Assembly (NCBI RefSeq): GCF_042685105.1
Contig: NZ_JBHUMO010000027.1
Coordinates: 1 to 41,250, forward strand
DNA length: 41,250 nt
Origin: Enterococcus_G camelliae
GTDB lineage: Bacteria > Bacillota > Bacilli > Lactobacillales > Enterococcaceae
Reading direction: 5' to 3'
The notes under the pieces were generated by a model. That model was not told the DNA's origin and made no database searches. It saw only the letters and a list, made by a program, of their open reading frames with translations. Positions 15,277 to 23,265 of this stretch are shown in pieces (position 1 is the first letter of the stretch; every line of letters starts with the position of its first letter). The position numbers and the translations under genes are program-made.

Positions 15277-16440
15277 TTGATTGAATTCCAACACGTTACA
15301 AAAGTGTACAAGGGTGGAAAAATGGCTGTAGAAGATGTGAATTTATCTTTCAATAAAGGTGAATTTATTTGTTTCATCGGGACAAGTGGAAGTGGCAAGA
15401 CAACGTGCATGCGTATGATAAACCGGATGAATGAGCCGACAAAAGGGAAAATTATTATTGATGGACAGGATATTCAGTCGCTTAATCCTGTAGAACTAAG
15501 AAGGAAAATTGGCTATGTCATTCAAAATATTGGCTTAATGCCTCATATGACCATTCGAGAAAATATTACATTGGTGCAAAAATTGTTAAAAGTCAGCGAG
15601 AAAGAACGGAATCAAACTGCTGAAAAAATGATTGACTTAGTGGAACTTCCCAGAGAAATGTTGGATCGGTATCCCAGTGAGTTGTCGGGTGGGCAGCAAC
15701 AACGTATAGGCGTTGTTCGAGCTTTGGCTGCGGATCAGGACATTATTTTGATGGATGAACCGTTTGGCGCATTAGATCCAATCACTAGAGATGCCTTACA
15801 AGACTTAGTGAAGGATCTACAAGAACGTCTTGGCAAAACAATTGTTTTTGTGACCCATGACATGGATGAAGCGCTCAAGCTTGCGAATCGTATCGTTATC
15901 ATGAGCGAGGGAAAAGTGATTCAATTTGGAACACCGGATGAAATATTACGAAACCCGGCAAATGAATTTGTCGAAGAATTACTCGGTGAGGATCGGTTAC
16001 TACAGGCGAAACCAGACGCAACCACTGTGGGTGAAGTTTCCTTAGCACAAGCAATCACGATTACGCGCGAACATTCCTTGCAAGAAGCCATTCGTTTGAT
16101 GCGCCAAAAGCGTGTGGATACCTTATTGGTTGTTGATGAAGAGAACCATCTCGAAGGATATATCGATGTAGAAGTCATTGACAGAGAACGTGGTACTGGC
16201 AAACTGGTTGGTGAAGTAATGAATAAAAATGTCTTTTTCGTCAAACAATCCGCCTTGTTACGTGATTCTTTAAGAAGAATTCTGACACGAGGGATTAAAT
16301 ATGTTCCCGTTGTTGATGACCAGAAGAGATTAACAGGAATACTAACTAGGGCTTCACTTGTTGATATTGTTTATGATGTTATTTGGGGCGAAGAGGACAC
16401 CATTAGCGGAGCAGTCGAGTCAGCAAAAGAGGAGGTCTAG
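15277..16440 (+). CDS. opuCA: osmoprotectant (glycine betaine/carnitine/choline) ABC transporter ATP-binding protein with CBS domains
   Basis: The 387-residue protein has an ABC ATPase domain (GTSGSGKT near 36-43, LSGGQQQR, ILMDEPFGALD) followed by two CBS domains from about residue 255 to 370. It energises import of compatible solutes; in OpuCA/OpuA relatives the CBS pair senses ionic strength or binds c-di-AMP. The start is TTG 15277 behind GAGGTGA; the upstream promoter carries a palindrome. It heads the four-gene OpuC-type operon ending at 18674. Substrate range (carnitine, betaine or choline) cannot be told. Confidence 0.92.
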   Translation: MIEFQHVTKVYKGGKMAVEDVNLSFNKGEFICFIGTSGSGKTTCMRMINRMNEPTKGKIIIDGQDIQSLNPVELRRKIGYVIQNIGLMPHMTIRENITLVQKLLKVSEKERNQTAEKMIDLVELPREMLDRYPSELSGGQQQRIGVVRALAADQDIILMDEPFGALDPITRDALQDLVKDLQERLGKTIVFVTHDMDEALKLANRIVIMSEGKVIQFGTPDEILRNPANEFVEELLGEDRLLQAKPDATTVGEVSLAQAITITREHSLQEAIRLMRQKRVDTLLVVDEENHLEGYIDVEVIDRERGTGKLVGEVMNKNVFFVKQSALLRDSLRRILTRGIKYVPVVDDQKRLTGILTRASLVDIVYDVIWGEEDTISGAVESAKEEV

Positions 16441-16442
16441 TG

Positions 16443-17081
16443 ATGGAAAACTTTTTTGCCGAGTACGGGAACGATATCGTTCAAAAGAGTCTACAACATC
16501 TCTATATTTCTGCTGTGGCTTTGGTTTTGGGTGTACTTGTGGCCGTTCCGTTGGGAGTATTGCTGACAAGATTTAAACGAGTAGCTACTATTGTTATCAG
16601 CGTGACGAGTGCCTTGCAGACCGTTCCTTCATTGGCTTTATTAGCACTGATGATTCCTATTTTTGGTGTAGGAAAAATACCAGCAATTATTGCGTTGTTT
16701 ATTTATTCACTACTTCCAATTTTAAGAAATACGTATATTGGAATGAAAAATGTGAGTCATGATTATGTGGATGTTGCCAAAGGAATGGGGATGACGAATT
16801 TACAATCCATTTTTTCTGTTGAATTACCTTTGGCCATGCCAACAATCATGGCAGGGATTCGTTTAGCCGCGGTCTATGTTATTGCTTGGGCCACATTGGC
16901 ATCTTATATTGGTGCTGGCGGTTTGGGGGATTTAATTTTTAGTGGATTGAATAATTACCAACCAGCACTTATTTTTGCAGGTACGATACCCGTGACTATT
17001 TTAGCGCTTTTAGCAGATTATTTACTTGGCTTGTTAGAAAAAATTCTGACACCCAGTGCAATAAGGGGGGAAGAAGAATGA
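16443..17081 (+). CDS. opuCB: osmoprotectant ABC transporter permease, first
   Basis: A 212-residue permease of the OpuCB/ProW-like family with about five or six membrane segments and coupling loop VAKGMGMTNLQS. ATG 16443 sits two bases after the ATPase stop with AGGAGG upstream; the GTG just before it is a less likely start. Overlap with the next gene (ATGA at 17078) indicates translational coupling. It should pair with OpuCD at 18003 to form the transmembrane channel. Confidence 0.92.
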   Translation: MENFFAEYGNDIVQKSLQHLYISAVALVLGVLVAVPLGVLLTRFKRVATIVISVTSALQTVPSLALLALMIPIFGVGKIPAIIALFIYSLLPILRNTYIGMKNVSHDYVDVAKGMGMTNLQSIFSVELPLAMPTIMAGIRLAAVYVIAWATLASYIGAGGLGDLIFSGLNNYQPALIFAGTIPVTILALLADYLLGLLEKILTPSAIRGEEE

Positions 17082-17998
17082 AAAAAAGATACTTCCTATC
17101 ATTTATTTTTCTAAGTTTATTTGTTCTTTTAACCGGTTGTTCATTACCAGGTCTTTCAAGCAGTGATTCTGATGATACGATTACGATTACTGGGGGCATA
17201 ACCTCCGAATCTCAGATTTTGGCGAGTTTAGTTGCAGGGATGATTGAACACTATACGGATAATAAAGTGACTATTATTAATAATTTGGCGACGACAACCA
17301 TCAATCATCAAGCGATGATGAATGGCGATGCTCAAATTTCAGCAGCTAGGTATACTGGGACGGATTTAACGACAACGTTAGGTTTGGCTCCTGTAAAGGA
17401 TCCTACTGAGGCGTATAACATAGTTAGTCGAGAATTTGAAAAAAAATACAACCAAACTTGGTTGAAACCCTATGGCTTTGATAATACGTATGTTTACTTG
17501 GTGACGAAAGCAACCGCCGAAAAATATCATCTTTCAAAGATTAGTGATTTAAAAAAGGTCGCTGGTCAATTATCTGCAGGAGTAGATCCAGCATGGATTA
17601 CACGGGAAGGTGATGGCTATGATGGCTTCAAAAAAGCATATGGGTTTGAATTTAAAACGATTCTTCCTATGCAAATTGGGTTGGTTTATGATGCAGTTGC
17701 AGCTGGAAAAATGGATATTGTTTTAGGATACTCCACAGATGGACGGATTGGCAGTTACGATCTCGTGATGTTAGAGGATGATAAAAAATTCTTTCCACCT
17801 TATGATGCTGTACCAATCATCGATAATAAGTTATTGAAAAAACAACCAAAACTTCAAGAAGTTATCGACAAATTAGCCGATAAAATTTCAACGGATGAAA
17901 TGCAAAAATTAAATTTTGAAGCGGACAATAACTTGATTGAACCAAGCGTTGTTGCAAAACAATTTCTAGAAAAAAATAATTACTTTAAAGGAGAGTGA
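17078..17998 (+). CDS. opuCC: osmoprotectant-binding lipoprotein
   Basis: The 306-residue product has a lipoprotein signal peptide (LLTGC, Cys21) and an OpuAC/QAT-type binding fold: ITGGITSESQILASL, then a Thr-rich stretch (NLATTTINHQ), ARYTGTDL and YDAVAAGKMDIVLGYSTDGRI. It is the extracellular receptor for quaternary-ammonium compounds of the transporter. The gene overlaps the preceding permease by four bases, and the second permease follows four bases later. Confidence 0.93.
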   Translation: MKKRYFLSFIFLSLFVLLTGCSLPGLSSSDSDDTITITGGITSESQILASLVAGMIEHYTDNKVTIINNLATTTINHQAMMNGDAQISAARYTGTDLTTTLGLAPVKDPTEAYNIVSREFEKKYNQTWLKPYGFDNTYVYLVTKATAEKYHLSKISDLKKVAGQLSAGVDPAWITREGDGYDGFKKAYGFEFKTILPMQIGLVYDAVAAGKMDIVLGYSTDGRIGSYDLVMLEDDKKFFPPYDAVPIIDNKLLKKQPKLQEVIDKLADKISTDEMQKLNFEADNNLIEPSVVAKQFLEKNNYFKGE

Positions 17999-18002
17999 TG
18001 AG

Positions 18003-18674
18003 ATGGATTTGCAAAGTATGAATGTCGTGGAGCAATTTGTTTACTATTTTCGAGAAAATGGCGCCTATGTATTTAGTCAATTTGTCCGTCACTTTCTAAT
18101 CTCCATTTATGGTGTTTTATTCGCAGCAATTCTGGCAATACCAATTGGGATTTTTATCTCAAAAAAACGAGGACTTGCAGATTGGGTCATTCGTTTAGCA
18201 AATATCATTCAAACGGTTCCTTCTTTAGCAATGGTCTCTATTTTAATGATTGGGCTTGGCTTAGGAGTCAATGTGGTTATTGTAACGGTCACGTTGTATT
18301 CTCTTTTGCCCATCATTAAAAACACCTATACAGGGATGATTCAAGTAGACCGTGATATGATTGATGTTGGAAAAGGAATGGGTATGACCTCTGCTCAGCG
18401 ATTGTACATGATTGAGTTGCCTCTTTCTGTTTCGGTTATTATGGCAGGTATCCGGAATGCACTGGTTGTGGCGATTGGTATCACCGCGATTGGGGCATTT
18501 GTCGGTGCCGGTGGGTTAGGTGATATTATTATTCGTGGAACCAATGCTACTGATGGAACGGCCATCATTTTGGCAGGAGCATTGCCAACCGCATTGATGG
18601 CTATTTTAACGGATTGGGTTCTAGGAATCATCGAGCGAAAATTAGATCCAACCACCAAAACGTCTGTTAAATAA
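18003..18674 (+). CDS. opuCD: osmoprotectant ABC transporter permease, second
   Basis: A 223-residue membrane permease with coupling loop VGKGMGMTSAQR and a GAFVGAGGLGDIIIRG ending typical of the OpuCB/OpuCD pair. GGAGAG precedes ATG 18003. It completes the operon, which ends at a long hairpin terminator. Its close similarity to OpuCB reflects the ancient paired-permease design. Confidence 0.92.
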   Translation: MDLQSMNVVEQFVYYFRENGAYVFSQFVRHFLISIYGVLFAAILAIPIGIFISKKRGLADWVIRLANIIQTVPSLAMVSILMIGLGLGVNVVIVTVTLYSLLPIIKNTYTGMIQVDRDMIDVGKGMGMTSAQRLYMIELPLSVSVIMAGIRNALVVAIGITAIGAFVGAGGLGDIIIRGTNATDGTAIILAGALPTALMAILTDWVLGIIERKLDPTTKTSVK

Positions 18675-18675
18675 A

Positions 18676-18732
18676 AAAACGAATCATTCGGTAGCAGCTT
18701 GTACAAAGCAAACCTACCGAATGATTCGTTTT
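18676..18732. terminator. long bidirectional terminator hairpin after opuCD
   Basis: A perfect 19-bp stem (18676-18694 with 18714-18732) encloses a 19-nt loop that itself contains an imperfect GCTT/AAGC pairing. A runs and T runs outside the stem allow termination both of opuCD and of the oppositely oriented yxeA-like gene, whose stop codon lies in the right arm. Confidence 0.9.
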
Positions 18733-19126
18733 AATTTTTTGGGGCAAGAAGTGCAAGGACATCATTGGGAATATCCTTTTGATTGATTTTGTTTGGTCCC
18801 TCAATGACTCTTTTTTTGCTGATTTTGGCAACTATATAGCTTTTTGGTTCAATCGGTGTCACGCTTTCCCCAGATAATTCATAGTGCATGGTTTGAAACG
18901 TGCCATCTTCCAGAACAAAATTGAACTGATATTGATAAGTGTATGAATCGGGAATGATTTTTCCGCTCATATCCGTCGTTTTCGTCCGCTGAGGCACATC
19001 TTTTGGTACAATAGCATAAGCAGTATACCCTCTATAAGTATCGGTATAATAACTATAGAGAGGGCTTTTATAAGCTATCCATCCAATGAGTAATAACGTA
19101 AGCAGAAGTAAAACTATTTTTTTCAT
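18731..19126 (-). CDS. YxeA-like (DUF1093) exported protein
   Basis: The 131-residue protein has a hydrophobic N-terminal segment (IVLLLLTLLLIGWIAY) acting as signal or anchor, then a DUF1093/YxeA domain ending with the family pattern SYIVAKISKKRVIEG...KDIPNDVLALL. Function of the family is unknown. ATG 19126 is chosen since GTGAG lies 7 nt upstream; an in-frame GTG at 19138 would add four residues. A possible -10 (TATAGT, 19157-19162) lies upstream, divergent from the next gene. It is monocistronic. Confidence 0.82.
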   Translation of the reverse strand: MKKIVLLLLTLLLIGWIAYKSPLYSYYTDTYRGYTAYAIVPKDVPQRTKTTDMSGKIIPDSYTYQYQFNFVLEDGTFQTMHYELSGESVTPIEPKSYIVAKISKKRVIEGPNKINQKDIPNDVLALLAPKN

Positions 19127-19234
19127 TCTTTTACTCACTTTCTTTTAGATAAGCTTACTATAAAAGACTCCACGATTTTTTTCCATTGGTTCAGCTAACA
19201 ATATTGTCATAAATACTAAAAGGAGATGAGTGTG

Positions 19235-19597
19235 TTGCGCTTATGGCATCAAGAACTAATTAAAAAGCTGCCCCGACAACAATTACTTGGTCAGCATCGC
19301 GAATGCTGTGCCTTGAGAGGAAAAGGGTGGGGAAAGCCACATGCAACAGTTAATTATGTTTTTCGTTACCCACCAGAATATTTATTTTTCTATCATCAAT
19401 TGGTAATGAACGAGATGACCTGTAGAGGCTACAAGGTTAGTAACGAATGGTTAAATCCTTTGTATAGAGGAAAAAATAGTCCGCCATTACCCATCTTTCA
19501 CCCTTACAAAGTACACACACCCATTTATCCAGAACATAATGCCTCTTATTTGTTAGAATGCAAAGAAAACTTAGCTTTAAAGAAAATTTTTCTATAA
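19235..19597 (+). CDS. Pyr_excise family protein (T4 endonuclease V-like pyrimidine dimer glycosylase)
   Basis: This 120-residue protein resembles the Pyr_excise family related to phage T4 DenV, which excises UV-induced pyrimidine dimers and nicks the abasic site. Arg22-Glu23 in QHRECCAL fall at the same positions as catalytic Arg22-Glu23 of DenV. The start is taken as TTG 19235, giving MRLWHQ, the usual family beginning, with AAAGGAG nine bases upstream; ATG 19226 directly abuts that site and GTG 19232 is the other option. DenV uses the amino group of Thr2 as nucleophile; here residue 2 is Arg and initiator Met may stay, so the activity is not assured. It stands alone between divergent and convergent genes. 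Confidence 0.75.
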   Translation: MRLWHQELIKKLPRQQLLGQHRECCALRGKGWGKPHATVNYVFRYPPEYLFFYHQLVMNEMTCRGYKVSNEWLNPLYRGKNSPPLPIFHPYKVHTPIYPEHNASYLLECKENLALKKIFL

Positions 19598-19631
19598 AAA
19601 AATCCCAACTATAGGGGGACAATAGTGGGAT
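19596..19631 (-). terminator. terminator for the minus-strand small gene at 19711
   Basis: ATCCCA-(A)-CTAT (19602-19612) pairs with ATAGTGGGAT (19622-19631) with one bulge. On the minus strand the stem is followed by a seven-T run; on the plus strand there is none, so it mainly serves the leftward transcript. Confidence 0.7.
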
Positions 19632-19710
19632 AAAGAGAATGCTATTTAACTGAGATAAGTGTACTACAGACGTTTCAATTTCTTGTAAATAGAATGTAAA
19701 GTTTGGGTTT

Positions 19711-19914
19711 CTATTTTGCAATAAAACAGCGGAACTGTGATACGTGTTGAATCAGGGTTCGTTGGTTGTTCGCGTACTCAACCTTTAGTAATGATTCTCC
19801 TAGGGCCGTCACTCCTTCGATTTTGTTTCCGTATCGATCACATAGATAGCTACTAGCGCGCATCGTATCTAGCAAATGTTGCACACTAATTTCAATTTCT
19901 TTTGCTTCATTCAT
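19711..19914 (-). CDS. small hypothetical protein
   Basis: A 67-residue protein beginning MNEAKEIEIS, with AGGAGG eight bases before the ATG, making translation likely. It is soluble, without membrane segments; the second half (GNKIEGVTALGESLLKVEY followed by HVSQFRCFIAK) suggests a small mixed alpha/beta fold. I do not recognise the family. A terminator follows at 19596-19631. A tiny basic frame lies just upstream in the same direction. Confidence 0.65.
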   Translation of the reverse strand: MNEAKEIEISVQHLLDTMRASSYLCDRYGNKIEGVTALGESLLKVEYANNQRTLIQHVSQFRCFIAK

Positions 19915-19950
19915 TTTTATAGCCTCCTATAATAAAATTATGTAAACTAA

Positions 19951-20049
19951 CTAATGCTTTTTGAACAAATGGCCATTGGTTCGGGAAAAACGTACCTTAC
20001 AAGTTTCTCTAATGCTTTTTTGTTTTCGTGTTTGCATTGGTTGTCTCAT
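19951..20049 (-). CDS. possible small basic peptide, 32 residues
   Basis: An open frame starting MRQPMQTRKQ and ending LFKKH is rich in Lys and Arg. A TATAGT -10-like element (20063-20068, minus strand) and AAAGGA lie upstream, but AAAGGA abuts the first ATG; the second ATG (20037) has a 12-nt spacing. Coding status is doubtful. An inverted repeat TTTGCATT/AATGCAAA (20031-20038 and 20075-20082) flanks its start, and CTAATGCTTTTT occurs at both 19951 and 20009. The rest of the 270-bp gap before thrC shows no other gene. Confidence 0.25.
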   Translation of the reverse strand: MRQPMQTRKQKSIRETCKVRFSRTNGHLFKKH

Positions 20050-20184
20050 TCCTTTCACTGAAACTATACCACGAAATGCAAAAATTGACTTTTTTAGGAG
20101 ATTTTCTTGCAAAAGCTAGTTTATTTAGAAATTAAATGATAAAATGATGAAAATTATGCGAAAAAAAAGTAAGAAGGAGAGACT

Positions 20185-21681
20185 ATGGCACAATTACTAT
20201 ACAAGAGCACACGCAATGATAAGAATGTTGTAACAGCTTCTCAAGCGATACTACAAGGACTGGCCGATGATGGGGGCCTGTATGTTCCTATCGAGCAACC
20301 AACTATTTCACTTGATTTTTCAGAACTGCAACATTTCACCTATCAAGAAGTTGCCTATAAAATTTTAGCAGCTTATTATACGGATTTTACGGAGCAGGAA
20401 CTAAAAACATGTATTGCAAATGCGTATAATGAAAAATTTGAATCAGCAGAAATTGTTCCATTAAAAGAGGTAGGGGAAGATCATTACCTTGAATTATTTC
20501 ATGGCCCAACCATTGCTTTTAAGGACTTGGCCTTGTCAATTTTGCCTCATTTGATGACGACTGCAGCGAAAAAAAATAAGGTTGCAAACGAATTGGTGAT
20601 TCTCACAGCAACTTCAGGGGACACTGGGAAAGCTGCTATGGCAGGTTTTGCAGATGTTCCCGGTACTAGCATCATTGTTTTTTATCCCAAAGACGGTGTA
20701 AGCAAAATTCAAGAAAGACAGATGCGAACACAACGCGGTGAGAATACTTATGTCGTAGCTGTGGATGGAAACTTCGACGATGCTCAAACAAAGGTCAAAG
20801 AATTGTTCAATGATCAAGCGCTCCGCCAAGAATTAGCGAACCAAAACAAGCAATTTTCTTCTGCTAATTCAATTAATATTGGACGGTTGATTCCTCAAGT
20901 AGTTTATTACGTCTACACCTACGCACAACTAGTAAAAAAAGCAGCTATCAAAGAAGGAGAAAAAATTAATATAGCCGTACCAACCGGTAATTTCGGTAAT
21001 ATTTTAGCCGCCCACTATGCAAAACTATTAGGTGTGCCCATCAATCAGTTGATTTGTGCATCAAATACCAATAATGTATTGACAGATTTCTTTGCAACAG
21101 GTGTGTATGATCGTAATCGCCCATTTTTCGTTACGTCCTCGCCTTCAATGGACATATTAATCTCAAGCAATTTGGAGCGACTAATCTTCGAAGCTAGTGG
21201 AAAACAAGTTGAGGTGACCAAGCAGTTAATGAATGAATTGGCTACCAAGGGGACCTACCAAGTTTATCCCGATATGAAAGAACAGTTCGCTGATTTTTAC
21301 GCAGGTTTTGCGACCTTGGAGCAGACCAATATGGCTATTCATCAAGAGTTTGATCGCTATCGATATGTTCTTGATCCACATACCGCTGTGGCTAAAGCAG
21401 TTGCAGATCGCTATAAAAAAGAAACGAAGGATCAACAAACAAAGATGGTGATTGTCTCAACTGCAAGTCCCTATAAATTTCCAGAGGTTGTTGTTCATGC
21501 GCTAGATGACTCAATTACGGCAAAAAACGAATTTGATTGGATTACGCAGCTATATGAGCAAACGTCCTTGCCAATCCCAACGGCAGTCAGTGAATTGTAC
21601 CAATTACCTATTAGACATACGCGTGAAATTGCTGTCGGTCATATGCGTAATTGTGTGAAAGAAATTTTAAGTATAGAGTAA
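20185..21681 (+). CDS. thrC: threonine synthase
   Basis: ThrC converts O-phosphohomoserine to threonine using PLP. The 498-residue protein is the long fungal/E. coli-type form: GLYVP near residue 31, HGPTIAFKDLALS with the Schiff-base Lys113, TATSGDTGKAAM binding the PLP phosphate, and SANSINIGRLIPQ. AAGGAGAG precedes the ATG. It stands alone, without hom or thrB next to it, and is followed by a very long hairpin. No attenuator or T-box is evident in the leader, though a TAAAAT -10-like element lies near 20150. Confidence 0.95.
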   Translation: MAQLLYKSTRNDKNVVTASQAILQGLADDGGLYVPIEQPTISLDFSELQHFTYQEVAYKILAAYYTDFTEQELKTCIANAYNEKFESAEIVPLKEVGEDHYLELFHGPTIAFKDLALSILPHLMTTAAKKNKVANELVILTATSGDTGKAAMAGFADVPGTSIIVFYPKDGVSKIQERQMRTQRGENTYVVAVDGNFDDAQTKVKELFNDQALRQELANQNKQFSSANSINIGRLIPQVVYYVYTYAQLVKKAAIKEGEKINIAVPTGNFGNILAAHYAKLLGVPINQLICASNTNNVLTDFFATGVYDRNRPFFVTSSPSMDILISSNLERLIFEASGKQVEVTKQLMNELATKGTYQVYPDMKEQFADFYAGFATLEQTNMAIHQEFDRYRYVLDPHTAVAKAVADRYKKETKDQQTKMVIVSTASPYKFPEVVVHALDDSITAKNEFDWITQLYEQTSLPIPTAVSELYQLPIRHTREIAVGHMRNCVKEILSIE

Positions 21682-21701
21682 CAAATTTCTTTATAAAAAA
21701 T

Positions 21702-21801
21702 AAAACTATCCGAATCGCATCGCGAGTAGAATGGACGAATGAAAATTCAATCGTCCATTGCTGAAATCCAGCAGTCCTCGCGATGCGATTCGGATAGTTT
21801 T
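21702..21801. terminator. very long hairpin (25-bp perfect outer stem, two inner hairpins) between thrC and DUF1275 gene
   Basis: Positions 21702-21726 and 21777-21801 are perfect 25-nt inverted repeats. The 50-nt interior holds a 9-bp hairpin (AATGGACGA 21730-21738 with TCGTCCATT 21751-21759) and a 4-bp one (GCTG/CAGC, 21760-21772), so the RNA would fold as a three-way junction. It lies between converging genes and ends in TTTT on both strands, fitting bidirectional termination, but is much larger than needed for that. Confidence 0.75.
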
Positions 21802-21879
21802 GTAATAAAAAATTGATTAAGTGACGGTACGTACTGACAAAACGAGCAACCATCAGCTGCCAATGAAAAGTGGTCAAGC

Positions 21880-22557
21880 TTACTCATAATCGCTACGATA
21901 AAATTTTAATACGAGAATCGTTTGACTAATTGCTAAATAGAAAAATAGGAGGGATACGAGAATAATAGCTTTTTCATGGAAAAAACGATAGGAAAAGGCA
22001 GAGCAAATCGCACCAATAATAAAAGCCAAAACGACAAGTAAATAATGAATAAAGCCATCAAAAGCCGCTTGTTCCTTAGTTACTAGGTAATCATGAAGGC
22101 TTGAAGCAAGGCCCTTCATATTTCCGGTAGTAAAAAGACTTGTATAGACACGTCCGTTAATTTTATCAAATGAAATCCATTGCGCTGATGTGACGAAGGC
22201 AATAGCCATGGTTACGAAAGTTGTCTGAGAATTGACACTCTTAAAACTAATTAACAAAAAAAGAACTGCTTCAACGTATAGAATGATCAAGCGCCAAAAC
22301 GTCCATCCCTTTTGGCGGAAATAGCGAATCATAAACTTGCCAGTAACCACGCCAATAAAGAAGAAGAGAACGGATAATAATTTTTTCCCCATACCTTCCC
22401 ATTCCCCGTTGACACCTTGCGTGATTGCTAAAATTAAGTTCCCTGTTTGAGCTGAAGCGAATGCGCCATAATGAGTGTAGGTGTATAAATCAACGGCACC
22501 ACCGATAAATGTTAACAAAAGCCCAACGGACCGAAACTCATGGAAATTCTTTCTCAT
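21880..22557 (-). CDS. YoaK family (DUF1275) membrane protein
   Basis: The 225-residue protein has about six predicted membrane segments and the family features GGAVDLYTYTHYGAFASAQTGN near the N terminus and LFTTGNMKGLA. Function of DUF1275 proteins is unknown. AAGGTG lies 5 nt before the ATG. It follows the DUF308 gene by 32 bp on the same strand, so they are probably one transcript running towards the long hairpin. Confidence 0.87.
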   Translation of the reverse strand: MRKNFHEFRSVGLLLTFIGGAVDLYTYTHYGAFASAQTGNLILAITQGVNGEWEGMGKKLLSVLFFFIGVVTGKFMIRYFRQKGWTFWRLIILYVEAVLFLLISFKSVNSQTTFVTMAIAFVTSAQWISFDKINGRVYTSLFTTGNMKGLASSLHDYLVTKEQAAFDGFIHYLLVVLAFIIGAICSAFSYRFFHEKAIILVSLLFFYLAISQTILVLKFYRSDYE

Positions 22558-22589
22558 TCTGTCACCTTCAAATTAAATATGTTTTTCTA

Positions 22590-23111
22590 TTACCGTCTGA
22601 AAAAGCTAATGCCTTCCTCAATTCCCATCAAGATAATAACCGCACCTGCAATTTGGGCTACAAGCAGAACCGTTTTAAACGGATTAAAAATCAGCAATAT
22701 ACCAGCCAAGAGAATCAGCAAATAAAACAATTTTCTTGGAAGCGAAGGTTTGTTAACAATACGACGGTCTGGTTTTTGAATCAGTTTGATTAAACCATAG
22801 ATGATGAAGAGAATGCCGAAGAAAATCGGAATAATGGATACAATGGGCTTCGCCAGTACCACTATAGCTAATGATGCGAGTAAAAATAATACCCCACTTA
22901 CGATACCAAAATGACTAAATTCTGGTAAATCCCTGTTACGAAAAGCAACAAATAAATTTAAAATTCCTAGAAAAGCTGTGTAGCCGGCAATGATGTAGAC
23001 GACTCCATGAAAAATTTCATTTGGTTTAAAAAGCATCAATCCCCCAATGACTAACAAAAAGATCATACGAAGCCAAGAATATTTTTGCATTTTTTCAATA
23101 AATAATGACAT
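22590..23111 (-). CDS. DUF308 / HdeD-like membrane protein
   Basis: A 173-residue protein of six predicted hydrophobic helices with the repeated pattern of the HdeD/DUF308 family (FKPNEIFHGVVYIIAGYTAFLGILN; later FFGILFIIYGLIKL). HdeD is linked to acid resistance in E. coli, but Gram-positive members are uncharacterised. GGAGGG lies 6 nt upstream of the ATG. It is divergent from rexB, sharing a 154-bp intergenic region. Confidence 0.85.
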   Translation of the reverse strand: MSLFIEKMQKYSWLRMIFLLVIGGLMLFKPNEIFHGVVYIIAGYTAFLGILNLFVAFRNRDLPEFSHFGIVSGVLFLLASLAIVVLAKPIVSIIPIFFGILFIIYGLIKLIQKPDRRIVNKPSLPRKLFYLLILLAGILLIFNPFKTVLLVAQIAGAVIILMGIEEGISFFRR

Positions 23112-23265
23112 ATAAATCCCTCCATTGTTTTTTTATTCTAACGTATTTTTTCATAGAATGAAAAGAATAGCAAGAATTCACTTCGTATTTTTTTGCAATT
23201 ACTCACAAAATGATGACGTATGTTAAAATAAGAACAGGATTTTAAACCAAGCAAGGAGGAGAATT

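Noticed and set aside
21611..21877. Minus-strand frame spanning the long hairpin
   Set aside because: It overlaps thrC and reads through the inverted repeat; no ribosome-binding site and no protein-like pattern.
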